Positions 1 through 12,049 of a stretch of DNA of 64,000 bases are shown one piece after another. Below the pieces are notes generated by a model that made no database searches, was not told where the DNA came from, and saw only the letters and a program-made list of their open reading frames with translations. Within the stretch, counting starts at the first letter, position 1. Every line of letters starts with the position of its first letter. The DNA is taken from NCBI GenBank assembly GCA_009801085.1, contig VNWV01000006.1, positions 1,240,001-1,304,000 of the forward strand. Direction: 5' to 3'. Source of the DNA: Lasiodiplodia sp. COLG20 (Eukaryota > Ascomycota > Dothideomycetes > Botryosphaeriales > Botryosphaeriaceae). The translations under genes and the position numbers were made by a program.

Positions 1-1
1 C

Positions 2-2391
2 GAGAGAGACTACAATGAGCGCGAGAATGACGTTTACGATCAGCGAGACATTGATGACGAGGGCGACTATGAAACCATGGATATGGCCACCAGGAGACAA
101 CTCGAAGCCCGCCTCAATCGCCGCGACAGAGAACTGGCTCGTCAGCGCCAGATGCCCGCGGCATACCTACAGGACGACGATGACGACATTGGCGCCCTCG
201 CTCGGCAGCCGCGCCGCCGCAGACACCGCTACGATGAGGACCAGGATGACATGGACTTGGACGCCAACATCATGGACGAGGAGCTCTCGCTCGAAGCGCT
301 GCAAGATGTGAAAGCCTCCAGTTTGACCGATTGGGTTGCTCAGCCCGCGGTGCACAAGACAATCGCACGTGAATTCAAGTCTTTCCTGACCGAGTACACG
401 GACGAGAACGGGACCTCGGTCTACGGCACCCGCATCCGCACTCTCGGTGAGGTCAACGCCGAGTCGCTCGAGGTCTCTTTCGACCACCTCGCAGAGTCGA
501 AAGCCACACTCGCCTACTTCCTTGCCAACGCGCCGTCCGAGATGCTCAAGATCTTCGATCAAGTCGCGATGGATGTCACCCTGCTCCACTACCCTGATTA
601 CGAGCGCATCCACTCCGAGATCCACGTGCGCATCACGGACTTGCCTGTCCAATACACCCTCCGCCAACTTCGCCAGAGCCACTTGAATTGTCTCGTCCGT
701 GTCAGCGGAGTCGTCACTCGCCGTAGCGGCGTCTTCCCTCAGTTGAAATACGTCAAATTTGACTGCACAAAGTGCGGCGTCACCCTAGGGCCGTTCCCTC
801 AGGATTCTCACGTTGAGGTCAAAATCTCCTTTTGTCAAAATTGCCAGTCAAAGGGCCCCTTCACGCTCAACGCGGAGAGGACCGTCTACCGGAATTACCA
901 GAAGCTCACTCTCCAAGAATCGCCCGGTACCGTTCCGGCAGGTAGACTGCCCCGTCACCGCGAGGTGATCCTGCTCTGGGATCTGATCGACTCCGCAAAG
1001 CCTGGAGAAGAAGTTGAGATTACGGGTGTCTACCGCAACAACTACGATGCCCAGCTCAATAACAAGAACGGTTTCCCCGTCTTCGCCACCATCCTCGAGG
1101 CCAACTACGTTGCCAAATCGCACGATCAGCTTGCTGGCTTCCGCCTGACCGAAGAGGACGAACGCGAGATCAGGGCCCTTTCCAAAGACCCGAAGATTGT
1201 CGACAAGATTGTCAGCTCGATCGCACCCAGCATTTACGGTCACACTGATATCAAGACGGCAGTGGCCCTCTCGCTATTCGGAGGTGTCAGCAAGGTTGCC
1301 CAGGGCAAGCATGCCATCCGTGGCGACATCAACGTGCTTCTGCTGGGTGATCCCGGTACCGCTAAGTCGCAGGTCCTCAAGTACGTCGAGAAGACTGCTC
1401 ACCGGGCAGTCTTTGCCACGGGACAGGGCGCCAGTGCCGTCGGTCTCACGGCCAGCGTCCGCCGCGACCCTATGACCAGCGAATGGACCCTCGAAGGTGG
1501 TGCCATGGTTCTTGCAGATAGGGGAACCTGTCTCATCGACGAGTTCGACAAGATGAACGACCAGGACAGGACCTCGATCCACGAAGCCATGGAGCAGCAG
1601 ACGATCTCCATCTCCAAGGCGGGTATCGTCACCACTCTGCACGCCCGTTGTGCCATTATCGCGGCGGCGAACCCTATCGGAGGTCGCTACAACAGCACCA
1701 TCCCCTTCTCGCAGAACGTCGAGCTGACTGAGCCTATTCTGTCGCGTTTCGACATCCTCTGTGTCGTTCGTGACACGGTGGACCCCAGTGAGGACGAGCG
1801 CTTGGCGAACTTCGTCGTCAATTCCCACGGCCGTGCCCACCCCGTCAACGCTGCCGCCAACCCGAACTCCATGGAAGTCGACGGTGATGGTGACTCGGCA
1901 GAGGGGAAGGAGGGTGAGATTCCGCAGGATCTACTTCGCAAGTACATCCTGTATGCGCGCGAGAAGGTGTCTCCCAAGCTGTACCAAATAGACCAGGACA
2001 AGGTCGCCAGGCTGTTCGCTGATATGCGTCGTGAATCCCTTGCAACGGGCGCATATCCCATCACTGTAAGTGCAATTTCTCAAATCCTAATTCTAGGATT
2101 TCATCAGGTCGTGCACGTTGAATGAATACTGAATACCGTTTGCGGCAGGTCCGTCATCTCGAAGCCATCATGCGTATCAGCGAGGCGTTTGCGAAAATGC
2201 GCCTCTCGGAGTACTGCAACTCTGGCGACATCGACCGGGCCATTGCCGTGGCCGTCGATTCGTTCGTCGGTTCGCAGAAGGTGTCTTGCAAGAAGGCGCT
2301 TGCTAGGGCCTTTGCCAAGTACACGCTGGCTCGCCCTGGCGCGGTACGCAACCCTAGCTCGAGGAACTCTCAAGTCAGGGTTAGCGCTTAG
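2..2391 (+). CDS. MCM2: DNA replication licensing factor Mcm2 (5' end outside the window)
   Basis: Subunit of the Mcm2-7 replicative helicase, loaded at origins in G1 and active in the nucleus. The frame is open to the left edge, so the N-terminus is missing. Exon A runs to 2065, intron 2066-2148 (GTAAGT...CAG, 83 nt), exon B 2149-2391. In order: an acidic/Arg-rich N-terminal tail, the MCM N-terminal OB region, a zinc finger (CTKC ... CQNC, about 755-850), then the AAA+ core with Walker [10 protein letters not shown] (about 1346-1372), Walker [10 protein letters not shown] (about 1530-1556) and the arginine-finger motif SRFD (about 1742-1753). An acidic insert follows (about 1860-1915). The splice joins YPIT to [13 protein letters not shown], the conserved helix region of the family, which fixes the intron. 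The 3' end converges with the next gene. Identity is certain; only the start is unknown. Confidence 0.97.
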
Positions 2392-4164
2392 GCTACGGCA
2401 GCTCACTGACGGAAACCAATCGAACACGACGAAGGAGAACACGGGGGCACCATGAGAAGGCCTGAGGCCGCATGGTTGTGGAGCCCTGAAAATGCGGAGG
2501 GAAAACAAGGATGAAGGAGCGTGTGGTTTGGCACGTGGCATGGCTGGACGAGAGCCGTGACCGTTGTGGCAACCGGTATGATACCCGCAGTGGGTGGTGA
2601 TTGACAGGGGTAATGGCATCACACTGTCCACGTGCCAACAGTGTCGCATGGTATTCATACCAAGCGGAGGAAGAAAAGGGATGGGAGGGCTGGAGCCCGG
2701 CCCTACACGGGCGTTAAGGCGCCCGAAGAAAGCGTTGGCTTGATGATTTGTTATTTTGCAACTGCGACAAGAGATCGACGGGAATGCGGTACATCAAATG
2801 AGTTGGAGCTTATACAACTTTGGCAAGTGTATATTCATGCTGTCGGATTTATCATATCTCGGCGAGTCGGTTCCACTTCCGAGTTTCTTTTGCCACTCGA
2901 TTGGCTTTTTGAGTGGCCGATACGAGGAAGTCGATGATTATGAGTGACCTCGAGCGTGAAGGAAGCTGAAACTTGTCACATATGTAGCGGGGGAAGGCGG
3001 TGTTTGTGGGTCTACGGCGCTAGGCTTGGCCACTCAGGTTGAGTCCATCCCGGCTTACTGAGCTGCTTTTCTGGCAGCCCACTACAGTTGATCAGAATTT
3101 GTGCTCTCTCTTGCTTCTAGCGGCGATGGTTTTTTGAATGATGTGGACATACCGATGTCCTTCACCAGCCATCTATTCTAGATGATACGTGAACGAGGTC
3201 AGTATGTTGAGATAAGAGCAGGGGTCTTAACCCCCGGCTTCTCTCGACTGGTTCACACCAACCTCCAGATAAGCCCAAGCATCAGACATCACTAGCAAAT
3301 CGCGCTCTCCAGATATTCTTCAAGCTATAAACCGCACGCGACGCTCGCCTAATGCAATCTCTCGGCTCTGATCTGGGGTTCAGGTCAAAATCTCAGACAA
3401 ACCCATGTCCATCAACGGTTTCAGCCCCAGAAGCTTGGCGCCTTATTCTATCGCGACCTTTCCCGATATGTATATACACATGACGGTTATGCTCCACTTC
3501 GTGCTCCACAATGCCTCTCACCGTTGGGGTCTCATATCATGCATCCATGCAACGCCGGATGGAGGAGAATCCGAGCGACGGCGTGGCTGAGCATGGTTAT
3601 TCGGTAAGCGAAGGACTCTATGGGAGGAGGAAAGACCGCCAGAACCCCACTTTTGATTTTCTTTCTTTAGAAGCTGTATTGCAAGGTTCTTAGCATTACC
3701 GAGCGCACTTACTATTCGAGAAAGGTAGGCGTGGCTCACCTTCGTATTTTGTCGTTGTTCGTGAAGTGACCCATCGGCCTCTTCGCTGCCAACAGGGAAA
3801 GTGACGGCCAATGTAGAACAGAAAACGATTCATCGCTCAAGGGTGCGGACCTCGCTGCATTTTCTCTAAACCAGAAACCACCAGACCTCGGGGGGTTATG
3901 TGTGTGTATCATACAAACAAAAACAATCAATTCCTTCTCCTCAAAAAGAAAGTCGTGAAAATAAGCCCAACAGCTGCGAGTTAAATTGTCATAAACGTAC
4001 CAAGAGAGTCGATGGGGGAATATCAGCGGTAACCGGCTCGCTGCGCCCGACATCTAAGTCTCTCAAGTCCCGCTCCAAACCTCCTCCGCGCATGGTGTAC
4101 GTGCGGTAACGCTTTCCCGAATCCATCGGATCAAGCCAAACCTTTCTTCCATTACGCCGCCCAT
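2392..4164. other. Convergent intergenic region, no gene seen
   Basis: The 3' flanks of MCM2 (+) and the secreted-protein gene (-). Composition drifts to AT-richer around 2750-3960. Short open frames on both strands lack coding-like composition, plausible splice partners or recognisable motifs. I see no tRNA-like box and no transposon ends. Confidence 0.6.
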
Positions 4165-5412
4165 CTAAGCAATGAAGGCACGCTCGGAGAACTTCTTGGC
4201 GCGGCGGCCGAATCCACCGAATCCGCCAAATCCGCCGTTAGAGACCCCCTTGCCAGAGCCGAAGCCGCCGCCGCCAAAGCCACCGAAGCCACCGTTGTTG
4301 CCACCGTTGTTGCCGCCGTTGTTACCGCCGTTGTTTCCGCCGTTGTTGTTGTTATTGTTGTTGCCGCCGTTGTTGTTATTGTTGTTGTTGCCGCCGTTGT
4401 TGTTGTTGTTGTTGCCCTGCAATAACGTTAGTCATCCAGTGATGAACTCTCCGATTTCACTTCTACTTACCTGGCCAACGGTGAACTTGGTGCAGTCGTC
4501 CTGGGCGCCGCGCTGAGCGACGGGCATGAGGACGGGCTGGTGGTTGGACGCGGAGCTCATGGTGCAAACACGGTAGACACCAGCGGGCAGACCGCCGTCA
4601 ACAGTAGCAGAGAGCAGACCTTGGCCGTTACCGTCGTCGTTGATACCCTTGAAGAAGGCAAACTGCGAGGCGTCGAGTGCTTGAGTCGGAGTCATGCTGC
4701 CGCCCATATCCTGGACAGTGACGTGGGTGTGGCCGATGACATTGCCGCTGCCGTCGAGATCCTGGGGGGCTGCGTAGTAGGTATTGTCCGGGTTCGTGAA
4801 AGAGCCGGCAGCAAGGTTAGCCGTCTGCACCTGAATGTCGAAGTCCTGGTTTTCCGCAATGTCTTCGTTCGGCTGGGGGGAGACGATTATGGAGGAAACC
4901 ATCTGGTTCTGCGCGGGGATCTTGCCCATGACGATGCCGTTACAAGAGCCACTTTGGACCTGTTGGCCGTTGGTTAGAGTCTCGCCGGAACAGAAGTTGA
5001 TGAAGTTGGCGTCATCCCTATGGCTTTGTTAGATGCAGTCCTGCGAAGATGAAAGGGTTTCTTACGTGGCGGAGTCTGCTTGACCCGCTTCAGCGTTGCC
5101 ATCCTGGCCGGTGGACTGAGAAGCATCCTGGACGTTGTTCTGGTCTAGAGCAAGGGCGTTGTTGTTGCCTCCGTTGTTGTTGTTGTTGTTGTTGTCGTCG
5201 TTGTTGTTATTATTGTTGTTGCCACCGTTGTTCCCGCCATTGTTGCCGCCGTTGTTGTTGTTGTTGCCGCCTCCGAATCCATTACCACCGAAACCACCAC
5301 CAAAGCCGCCACCGCCGAAACCGCCGCCGCCGAAACCGCCCTGGGCGTGGACGAGGCGGACGTTTGTGAAGCCTAGGAAGGCAATGATGAGACCGAGCTC
5401 GGAGAAACGCAT
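4165..5412 (-). CDS. Secreted Asn/Gly-repeat protein with a conserved fungal extracellular core
   Basis: Three exons on the minus strand: 5412-5066, 5017-4471 and 4416-4165. Introns are 5065-5018 (GTAAG...TAG) and 4470-4417 (GTAAGT...CAG). The protein has 381 residues. A signal peptide occupies residues 1 to about 23 (hydrophobic core, then VHAQ). A Gly/Phe then Asn/Gly low-complexity block follows, next a conserved core (about residues 117-298), then a second Asn/Gly and Gly/Phe block ending GRRAKKFSERAFIA. The core contains FCSGETLTNG, GSCNGIVMGKIP, GHTHVTVQDMG and SSASNHQPVLMPVAQRGAQDD. I know this core from many fungal secreted proteins, often labelled 'ribosomal protein s17' although it has no ribosomal features. 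Its biochemical function is unknown. A cell-wall or matrix role is an inference from secretion plus the repeats. The intron joints restore the conserved core exactly (SATDDANF; TVGQGNN). Confidence 0.9.
4247..4416 (-). repeat. Coding Asn/Gly repeat, C-terminal block
   Basis: Imperfect AAC/GGC triplet runs encode Asn runs split by Gly-Gly, then NNGG units, then Gly/Phe units. The block starts directly at the intron 2 acceptor, so the intron separates the conserved core from the repeat. Confidence 0.85.
5158..5345 (-). repeat. Coding Gly/Phe and Asn/Gly repeat, N-terminal block
   Basis: GGFGGGG-type units pass into Asn runs interrupted by GG and one DD. It has the same amino-acid vocabulary as the C-terminal block but reversed order (Gly/Phe outermost in both), so the conserved core is flanked almost symmetrically. 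Confidence 0.85.
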
Positions 5413-6965
5413 GGCTGCTCGTATGGAGGCGTAGCGAGTAGGAGTTGAATAGAAATTAGAAAAAGAGCGTACTCCGACTAGCGGGAAAGACGCAAAATGG
5501 TGAAGTGAATAGTGCAGACACGCTCAACGTAGTCTGGGGATAAAGCGAAGAAAAGGAGCGGATGCCTCCAATGAGCAACTCTTTTAAAGTTAGAATTGCG
5601 GAGTGGATGGGACGATGGGTAGGAACCGAGGGACTGATCAAGCGGACGCGGTCCTTAAGAGCCCTTGGCAGCCTGAGATGGCGGTCCTGCCTGAGGGCGT
5701 CTTCATGCATCGTAGAATGCCGGCGCAGAGGCGTCGATGTGGCATGAAACCAGTCATGAGGGCGAAGCTGTCTCACGGGGCACGGCAGAGGGCCGGCAGC
5801 GGCTCAGCGAGCCTCTGGCGGCCGGCGGCGCAAAATTGGAATTTTCGCTGGCGGCAAGGCATTGACGGAGACGGATACTGTGTGAGATGCGATGGTGGTG
5901 GAGGCCGATCTGAGACCATTAAGGTTTGGGCGTCCTTAGTCAGCCCTCTCCGCTCCTCACGCCCCGCCCAACGGCAGCGGCTGCAAAAGCTTGATCGTCC
6001 CGCACGCGTCTGAAGCTGGATGGACCTTTAATTATCCTCCTCGATGATGACGGGCAGTGTGCAGCAGGGCCGGCGACCTTCCTGGCCTGGCGACGCATGA
6101 GGCGCTCGCCCTGGTGCGCCCGCGTCGGTGTCGGATGGCTTGGTGGAAGTCTTGACAGTGCTTAGCGGGCTCGTCTTGCCGAGCGGATTGGCACTTGGCG
6201 GCGTATGAGGCCGTAGGTCGAGAAGACGGCGCTGACTTAAGCGAGCCTCGAGTCGTGCTCCGCTCGCCATGGCGGAAAGCTGAGGCCTGCTCCGCGCTGC
6301 CGGCTCTTTGCTCGTGCCTGGTGCCTGGTGCCTGACTAGCCTGAACCGCGCCGCCTTCGAGACCCCTACCATTTCATCAGCGCCAACCCGTTGCACTTCC
6401 ATTTTGCCTGCGCCGGCAAGCTGCTATCCGATGGCGATCCTGTGTCGGAGCTGCTCAGCCTGCGCATCCTCGGGCATGCCGACCTGTCCCGGGTACGAGC
6501 CGCCGTGCCGCAAGGTCGCCTGCCTTCGTTTTTGGTGCCGCTGACCGGCCGCGGCCCAGGCGCAGCCGTACCTCCACCGGGCGGGGGGTTGGGCGCTCTT
6601 TTTCCTTCGGCGTGCTCGGAGTAGTGTGGGACTCGCCGTGCAAATAATTCGCCGCTCCACAGCGAGAAAAAATCAATATCGACAGGGCCGGCAACCACGG
6701 CTTTGGAGACACCGGTGCTCGGTAAGTGCGCCCCTGACCAGCAGTGATGTGCGGGGGAGAGGCAAATATCACGCAACGCACTGACGCTGCTGCTCCCAAG
6801 CGCAGAAGCTTCCGCCAGCATTGGGCGCCTCGCAATTGAGCCCGCGAGGAGCGTGGGGGATAAGGCACGTGTGATTGAGATTGCGGCACGGCTTTCACTC
6901 ATCACCTCGCTATGCCCTCTTTCTCCGTCATCGCCCTCGCCAAAGCCCGCCAATGGTGCGCTCCG
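5413..6965. other. Upstream region of the secreted-protein gene and 3' flank of the PhzF-like gene
   Basis: Contains the promoter and leader of the secreted protein gene. From about 5700 it is GC-rich with overlapping frames on both strands. A GTAAGT near 6721 followed by CTGAC and CAG looks intron-like, but no coding exon with an ATG flanks it. No gene is supported. Confidence 0.5.
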
Positions 6966-7898
6966 TCACGTCGCAAGCCTGCCTTCCATGACCTCGACCG
7001 CTGCGCCGCTGAGCTGCACTGATTCAATCTCTCCTTCCGTCTTGGCCAGCCCGACTTGCACGCCTATCTCGCTCTTCCGGCCCATCTCTACCCCCTGCGT
7101 GACGGCGTAGCGGTGCGTCTGCCCGGCCACGCCCTCCGCGAGCGACAGGAAGCAGGCCAGCGCGCTAGCAGCGGAGCCAGTCGCCGGGTCCTCCAGCCCT
7201 CCTTCGATCATCCTTGTTCGAAGGTTCCTGGTACCGTCTGCCGAGTCTGGCAATCGAAAGTAGAAGTACAGCGCTACAAACGACTGGTCCCAGCCTTCGT
7301 CCAGCGCCACGTCGACCGTGAACGTGCCCGTGGCCGCCGCGCCGAGTGTCGCGAGGCTGTCGACCTCGACGAGCGCGAATGTCATTCCCCTGACAATCGA
7401 CACCACGGGCATCTGCTCCGGCACCCTTGGCATCGTCGGCGAGGAGAGGATCGCCATCGAGGGCTGCATCTCGAGCAAAAGAGACCGCGATAATCTCTGG
7501 CCGTGGATGCGCACGTCGTGAGGGATCTCCGCCGAGGCGAGTGCCTCAGCCGTGGAGTACTTGAGCCGGATTTCACCGGCCTTGGTGAGGAATTTGCCTT
7601 CGATAATTCCCGCGGCGTCGGCCTGACCAGGCAGCTGGGAGAGGACGAGGCACGCCGTCCCAATGGTAGGGTGCCCCGCAAAGGGTATCTCCGCCGTCGT
7701 GATGAAGATGTCAATCTTCCATGTGTTCTCGCCGCCCCGGCGCTCGTGGAGAAAGACGGTCTCGGAAAAATTGAATTCTCGGGCGACGAGCAGCTTCTGC
7801 CCCTGCGTCAGTGCGACGGTGGCGGGGACCTTGACCACAGCGAGCGGGTTGCCGGCGAATCTGTGGCGGGTGAAGACGTCGAGGGTGCAGTACTCCAT
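6966..7898 (-). CDS. PhzF-family isomerase/epimerase-like protein
   Basis: Single-exon 310-residue protein of the PhzF (phenazine biosynthesis-like, diaminopimelate-epimerase fold) family. Visible family features are the N-terminal LDVFT...FAGNPLAVV, REFNFSETVFL carrying the catalytic-type Glu, the first-half loop AEIPFAGHPTIGTA, and the second-half EDPATGSAASAL. The fold has two pseudo-symmetric halves, and the length is typical of the family (about 290-310). I chose the ATG at 7898 because it has a near-ideal context (gccaccATGG) and starts right at the conserved strand. An in-frame ATG at 7943 would add 15 residues. Most fungal members have no assigned substrate, and no phenazine genes are nearby, so a phenazine role should not be assumed. 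The promoter is shared, at long distance, with the gene starting at 10563. Confidence 0.92.
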   Translation of the reverse strand: MEYCTLDVFTRHRFAGNPLAVVKVPATVALTQGQKLLVAREFNFSETVFLHERRGGENTWKIDIFITTAEIPFAGHPTIGTACLVLSQLPGQADAAGIIEGKFLTKAGEIRLKYSTAEALASAEIPHDVRIHGQRLSRSLLLEMQPSMAILSSPTMPRVPEQMPVVSIVRGMTFALVEVDSLATLGAAATGTFTVDVALDEGWDQSFVALYFYFRLPDSADGTRNLRTRMIEGGLEDPATGSAASALACFLSLAEGVAGQTHRYAVTQGVEMGRKSEIGVQVGLAKTEGEIESVQLSGAAVEVMEGRLAT

Positions 7899-10562
7899 GG
7901 TGGCCGTGCTACGGGACGCATTACTACTGCGAGCGCTTTTCATTCGACGGCCGGCCTCGGATTGCTAATACGCAGCCCTTCTGGACGAGCACCCCCAACT
8001 CCATCCGGAAAGCGCACTGACCTTGTCACCCGAGATGTGTTCAACCGCGGCGTCGGTAGCTGCGGAATGCTGCAGGATCGCTGGGTACACGCAAGCTTGT
8101 GAGTCGGTCTTCAGTGGGTGATGCAATTTTCGTAGTGGGGTACGCAGAGTGACTCAAACGGCGAGCCGCATATCCTAGCCCGCTATCGGCGGGAACGGCC
8201 TGAGCTTGGCATTCTTTTCAATCAGCTGGGGGAGCTGATGGCGCTCAGAACACCGGGGAGTCTTGTCAGGTCGTCCGAGGTCTTCAGCTTGTGTCTCGTG
8301 CTCGCAATGCTGGAGGCGATGTCAGGTGCCAAGCGTGCAATCCCCTGAACGGCATTCCCGTCGTGGCGTCACCGTTTTAAGCTTACCGTTACACAGGGCG
8401 TCCATCATTTGCGAGGCTGTGTCTTGACAGGCGGTCGTTTCGGCGGCCGCTGATTCGCGCGGGGCGCCAAAAGAAAACGGTAGGGCTCACTGTGTCATTC
8501 CGCCGACAAGCTACATACATATGGCATCGATATCGAGCGCTCGTCCTACCCTGCGTGCGGTGCCAGACACGATAGGGCGTCGACGCCCATGGTGGTGCCC
8601 GGAGTAATGCGCATAGACGGTGCAGACGTGCAGCTAGCGCAGGTCGGACAAGCTCCGAACATGCCTGTTCGGGAAGGCGACTGGAGGGAACGAAGGCACG
8701 TTCCTTGCCATTGGCAGCCCTGGACGCACTGTGCAGTTCCCCCTCCTGGCCGCCTGGATGGAGAGTGGTGCGGGAATGCTGGATACCAATGATCGGGTTG
8801 AGCTGGCCAGGTGTATCCGGACTGCCGGAAAGTGGTCGCCAGACTTGGGCCGGCGCGGTGGACGTCGGGCAAAAATAGTGAACCGGCGCATGCCCGTCGC
8901 ACCAAGGCCCATATATCGATCCGCGACGCTGGGCTCGCGGTCTCGTGGTCTGGAGAGGTGCAGGTGGTTCCCCTGAGCCAGGCGTTGAAGCGAGCGGATC
9001 AACGGCCATGGTGAAACGTGAAACTTTCCTCCAGGCGCGAGTCGTGAGGGCGACCATCACGGATCAAACGCGGTATTTTAGCCTGCCAGCCTTGCTGCTG
9101 GCTGTGTGAGCCCAGCGACGACTCGCGGCGCTGAGGGCCAGGCGCGGCCCTTTCATTCCGCGGCTGGGGGTGCGATACGAGTGAGGCTCTCTGGCAGCGT
9201 CTCTGATGAGCGCGGCGCAGGTACACGTAATGAACTGCGAGGCCCGTGAAAGCAAATAATAGAATCTGTGCAGCGTGGCCAACCCGCCGCACGCCGACCC
9301 GATCGACTCTAGCGCTCGTCGCTCTGGGCCGCCGCAGGGGCGCTGACTGGTGTAAGGTTTGCCTGACTCGGCCGTGATTGGCCTCACGCGCGCAATAAAC
9401 ACAGGTCGGCATAAAATCATCGCATGTGGAGACGTGACGGCGGACGGACAACGGCGCAGCCAGCGCGCGCACGGGGCGTCGCCGCCGTAGCAGCAGCCGT
9501 CGGGAAGTTGCTCGTACTCGAACCACAAGGCGCTTGCGACGCGGGCACAGCAGGGCGGGCGGCGCGCGTCGCTTTAAGCTCCGGCGAAAATGCGCGGCGT
9601 CGGCAGTGCGGTGCAGCACCGCCGCGGGCGCCACGCTGCATGGCACCGCTCGTGACGCTGCGGGCGCGGTGGCCCGGTGGCCCTCGCAGCCACGCTGCGC
9701 GCGACTCGAGCGCTCTGCGGCCGAGTCGAGGACCGCACCGGAGCGCAGCACGCCGCACCGTTGGCCTGGGATCGTGGGCCCGATGTGTGCGCCGGGGTTT
9801 TACTGGTTTCTGAAGCCTCCGGGCAGGGGTCGGGCGCGGCGGGCTGGCTGCAGCAGGCCGAGCACGGATGTGCTAGCCATGCTCCCCGACAGACGAGCAG
9901 GCGAGTTAGCCCCGGTTCCTCTCAGTCGGAATTGCTGATCCCTTGATCCTTGGGCAAAAACGGGGCAGGCGTTGGCGGCGGCGCGGCATGCCTGCAACCT
10001 GCAGGTGCAAAAGCGGGCGCGCGCAGGGTGCAGCGTCGCGGCATCGAGGCTCTCGACTCTTAACGGCCGTGGCACAGTCTCTCCTCGTCGTGCTCAAAAA
10101 GTCGCCTGCGCCCCCGACGCTGTCGCCTTCCTTCGCTTTTGCCTCCGCATTGATGCGACTCTCGCCATCAGCCCGCCGCTCATTACCACGCCGCCCCGCG
10201 CCGCCTTCGCCAACACCTCTCGCCTCCACGACCAGCATCATCCCGCCCGCTGCAGGTAAACACTCTCCCTCCCAGCCCCACCACGGTGCAGAACCCGCCC
10301 TCTGCCGTGCGCATTGACGTGCCACGAAGCCCCCGCGACCGCACCACGTGCGGCTATATCACTGCCCTGCTCCGGCCCTGCTCCCTGCGGCCGCTAGCCC
10401 ACGACACAGACCTTTGCTGACCATGGCTGCGCTTCCAGCTCCCTGAGCGAGCTCGAACCTTCGCTTGTTTACCCACGTCACTACCCACGTCAAAAGCCCT
10501 CTCTTGCCGCGGATGTTCTGAACCTCTCTCACCCGCAACCCCACCCCCCCAAAAGGAACAAC
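7899..10562. other. Divergent intergenic region, GC-rich, no gene seen
   Basis: 2.7 kb between two divergent genes. Long overlapping open frames around 8389-9060 and 9417-9950 occur on both strands at once and are Arg/Ala/Pro-rich, which is what high GC produces by chance. The last 300 bases are C-rich and pyrimidine-rich, as expected of a fungal promoter and leader for the gene at 10563. Confidence 0.5.
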
Positions 10563-12049
10563 ATGGCTTCCCAAAGAAACTCTTCCAAATCCCCCGTCGG
10601 CGCCGTCATGGCAGGCCAGGCCCACGGCCGCAGCGCCTCCGAACTCTCCATGGCCTCGGAACGCAAGCACGAGGACAACCTGATGGCCCAGCTCTACTCG
10701 CAAACCGAAGGAAAGGATCTCCCGCTCCGCACCATGTACATCCTCAACTGCGCCTCGCGAGGACAACACCCGCTCCCCTCCAACGCCAAGGGCCTCGAGA
10801 GCGTCCCTGAATTCACCAGCATCCTGCAGACCGAAATGTCGCAGCTGCCTCTGCAGAGGACTTCTCTGCCCTATGTTTTCGTCCGCAAGTTCGTCAAGGA
10901 GACCTTCTGCCACGAGGAACTCGGCCGTGTCAACTTCCCGCAAGCGCTCACCGCCCTCGACTACCTCAAGGACATTGAGATGCGCAGGCAAAAGATGGTC
11001 CAGGACATGTGGCAGAGGGTGGACATCGAGACTTGGGAGTCGATTGAAGAGAAGGTATCCCGGGACGAGGCGATCATCAGGCTGTTCAACATTCTCAACC
11101 GCAAGGAGAAGTACCTGGGCGAGCTGTACGCCTGGCTTTACGTGCATCTTCGCCAGTGGGTATGTATAACACCGTCCGTCATCGAGCAACGCAGATAACC
11201 TGACCGCCTTAGATCCTCGTTCACGAGATCAAGAACCAGCCATTTGACAAGCACAACTGCATGGCTATGCTCAACACTCTCTGGCCCCCTATCCCCTCTT
11301 CCGTTCCTGACGGCATCTCCAACGAGATCGTCCAGTCTCAGCGGAAGGACTTCTTCAAGACCATCAACTCGATTCCCGGCAGGGGCATGGCCGACATTGA
11401 CCGCCTCATCGTGGAGCAGGCAAAGGAGGGCCAGGCTAACGGCTGGCCCTGCACGGCGCACATGATGAACAAGTACATGCAAAAGGCGGATGAAGTCATC
11501 GAGCTCGCGGAGAGCATCCAGACCAGGGTCGACCTCGACACCTACGCGCCTCCTCGGACCCCGCTGCCCGAGCTCCCTTCGTCCCCTTCGGTGGAGCACT
11601 TGCCTCCGCGCAAGGGACGCAAGCAGGTCGACTCGGGCGTCAGCTTCGGCTCTGCGACCACCAAGCGGCCGTCCACCAGCGGCAGCGACAGCTCGAACGG
11701 CAGCTTCTACAAGCAGCAGCTCAGCTCTTTCGAGTTTTCGGAAACCAGGACGCCCACTCGGGTCAGGATCAACAGGGTCTTGCACCGTTTGTCCCGCAAG
11801 AAGACGCACGGAGATCTCTCCACCCATGAGAAGGAGAAGGCCGAGAAGCCTGAAAGCGAGAAGTCCAAGACACTCCGCAAGATGAGGTCTCTGGGCGCCA
11901 TTGCGCACGAGTTCAAGTACCGGAACATGAGCGGCGCCACCTTGACCGACTCCCGGCAAACCAGCATCTCGGAGCCCTTCAACGCCGAAGAGATGAAGCG
12001 TCAGCGCATGGCCTACGAGGAGGCCAACCAAATCGGCCAGGCTATCTAA
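10563..12049 (+). CDS. Conserved-looking fungal protein of unknown function
   Basis: Two exons, 10563-11159 and 11213-12049, with intron 11160-11212 (GTATGT ... CCTGAC ... TTAG); 477 residues. The junction reads HLRQW-ILVHEIKN and keeps a continuous helical region. Residues about 35-330 look globular and helix-rich (EFTSILQTEMSQLP, FVRKFVKETFCHEELGRV, EYLGELYAWLYVHL-type stretches). After about residue 330 the chain becomes Ser/Pro/Lys-rich and probably disordered, with a basic cluster (RINRVLHRLSRKKT) that could be a nuclear or membrane-binding signal. No catalytic motif, transmembrane segment or signal peptide is seen. I do not recognise the family. Codon usage and intron structure support a real gene. 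It is followed by a T-rich 3' flank with an AATAAA at 12348. Confidence 0.85.

Noticed and set aside
6710..6805. Intron-like signals (GTAAGT, CTGAC, CAG) upstream of the secreted-protein gene
   Set aside because: No ATG-containing exon upstream and no coding-like sequence downstream.
8389..9060. A 223-codon minus-strand frame between the PhzF-like gene and the gene at 10563
   Set aside because: Several overlapping frames on both strands with the same Arg/Pro/Ala bias; nothing conserved-looking.
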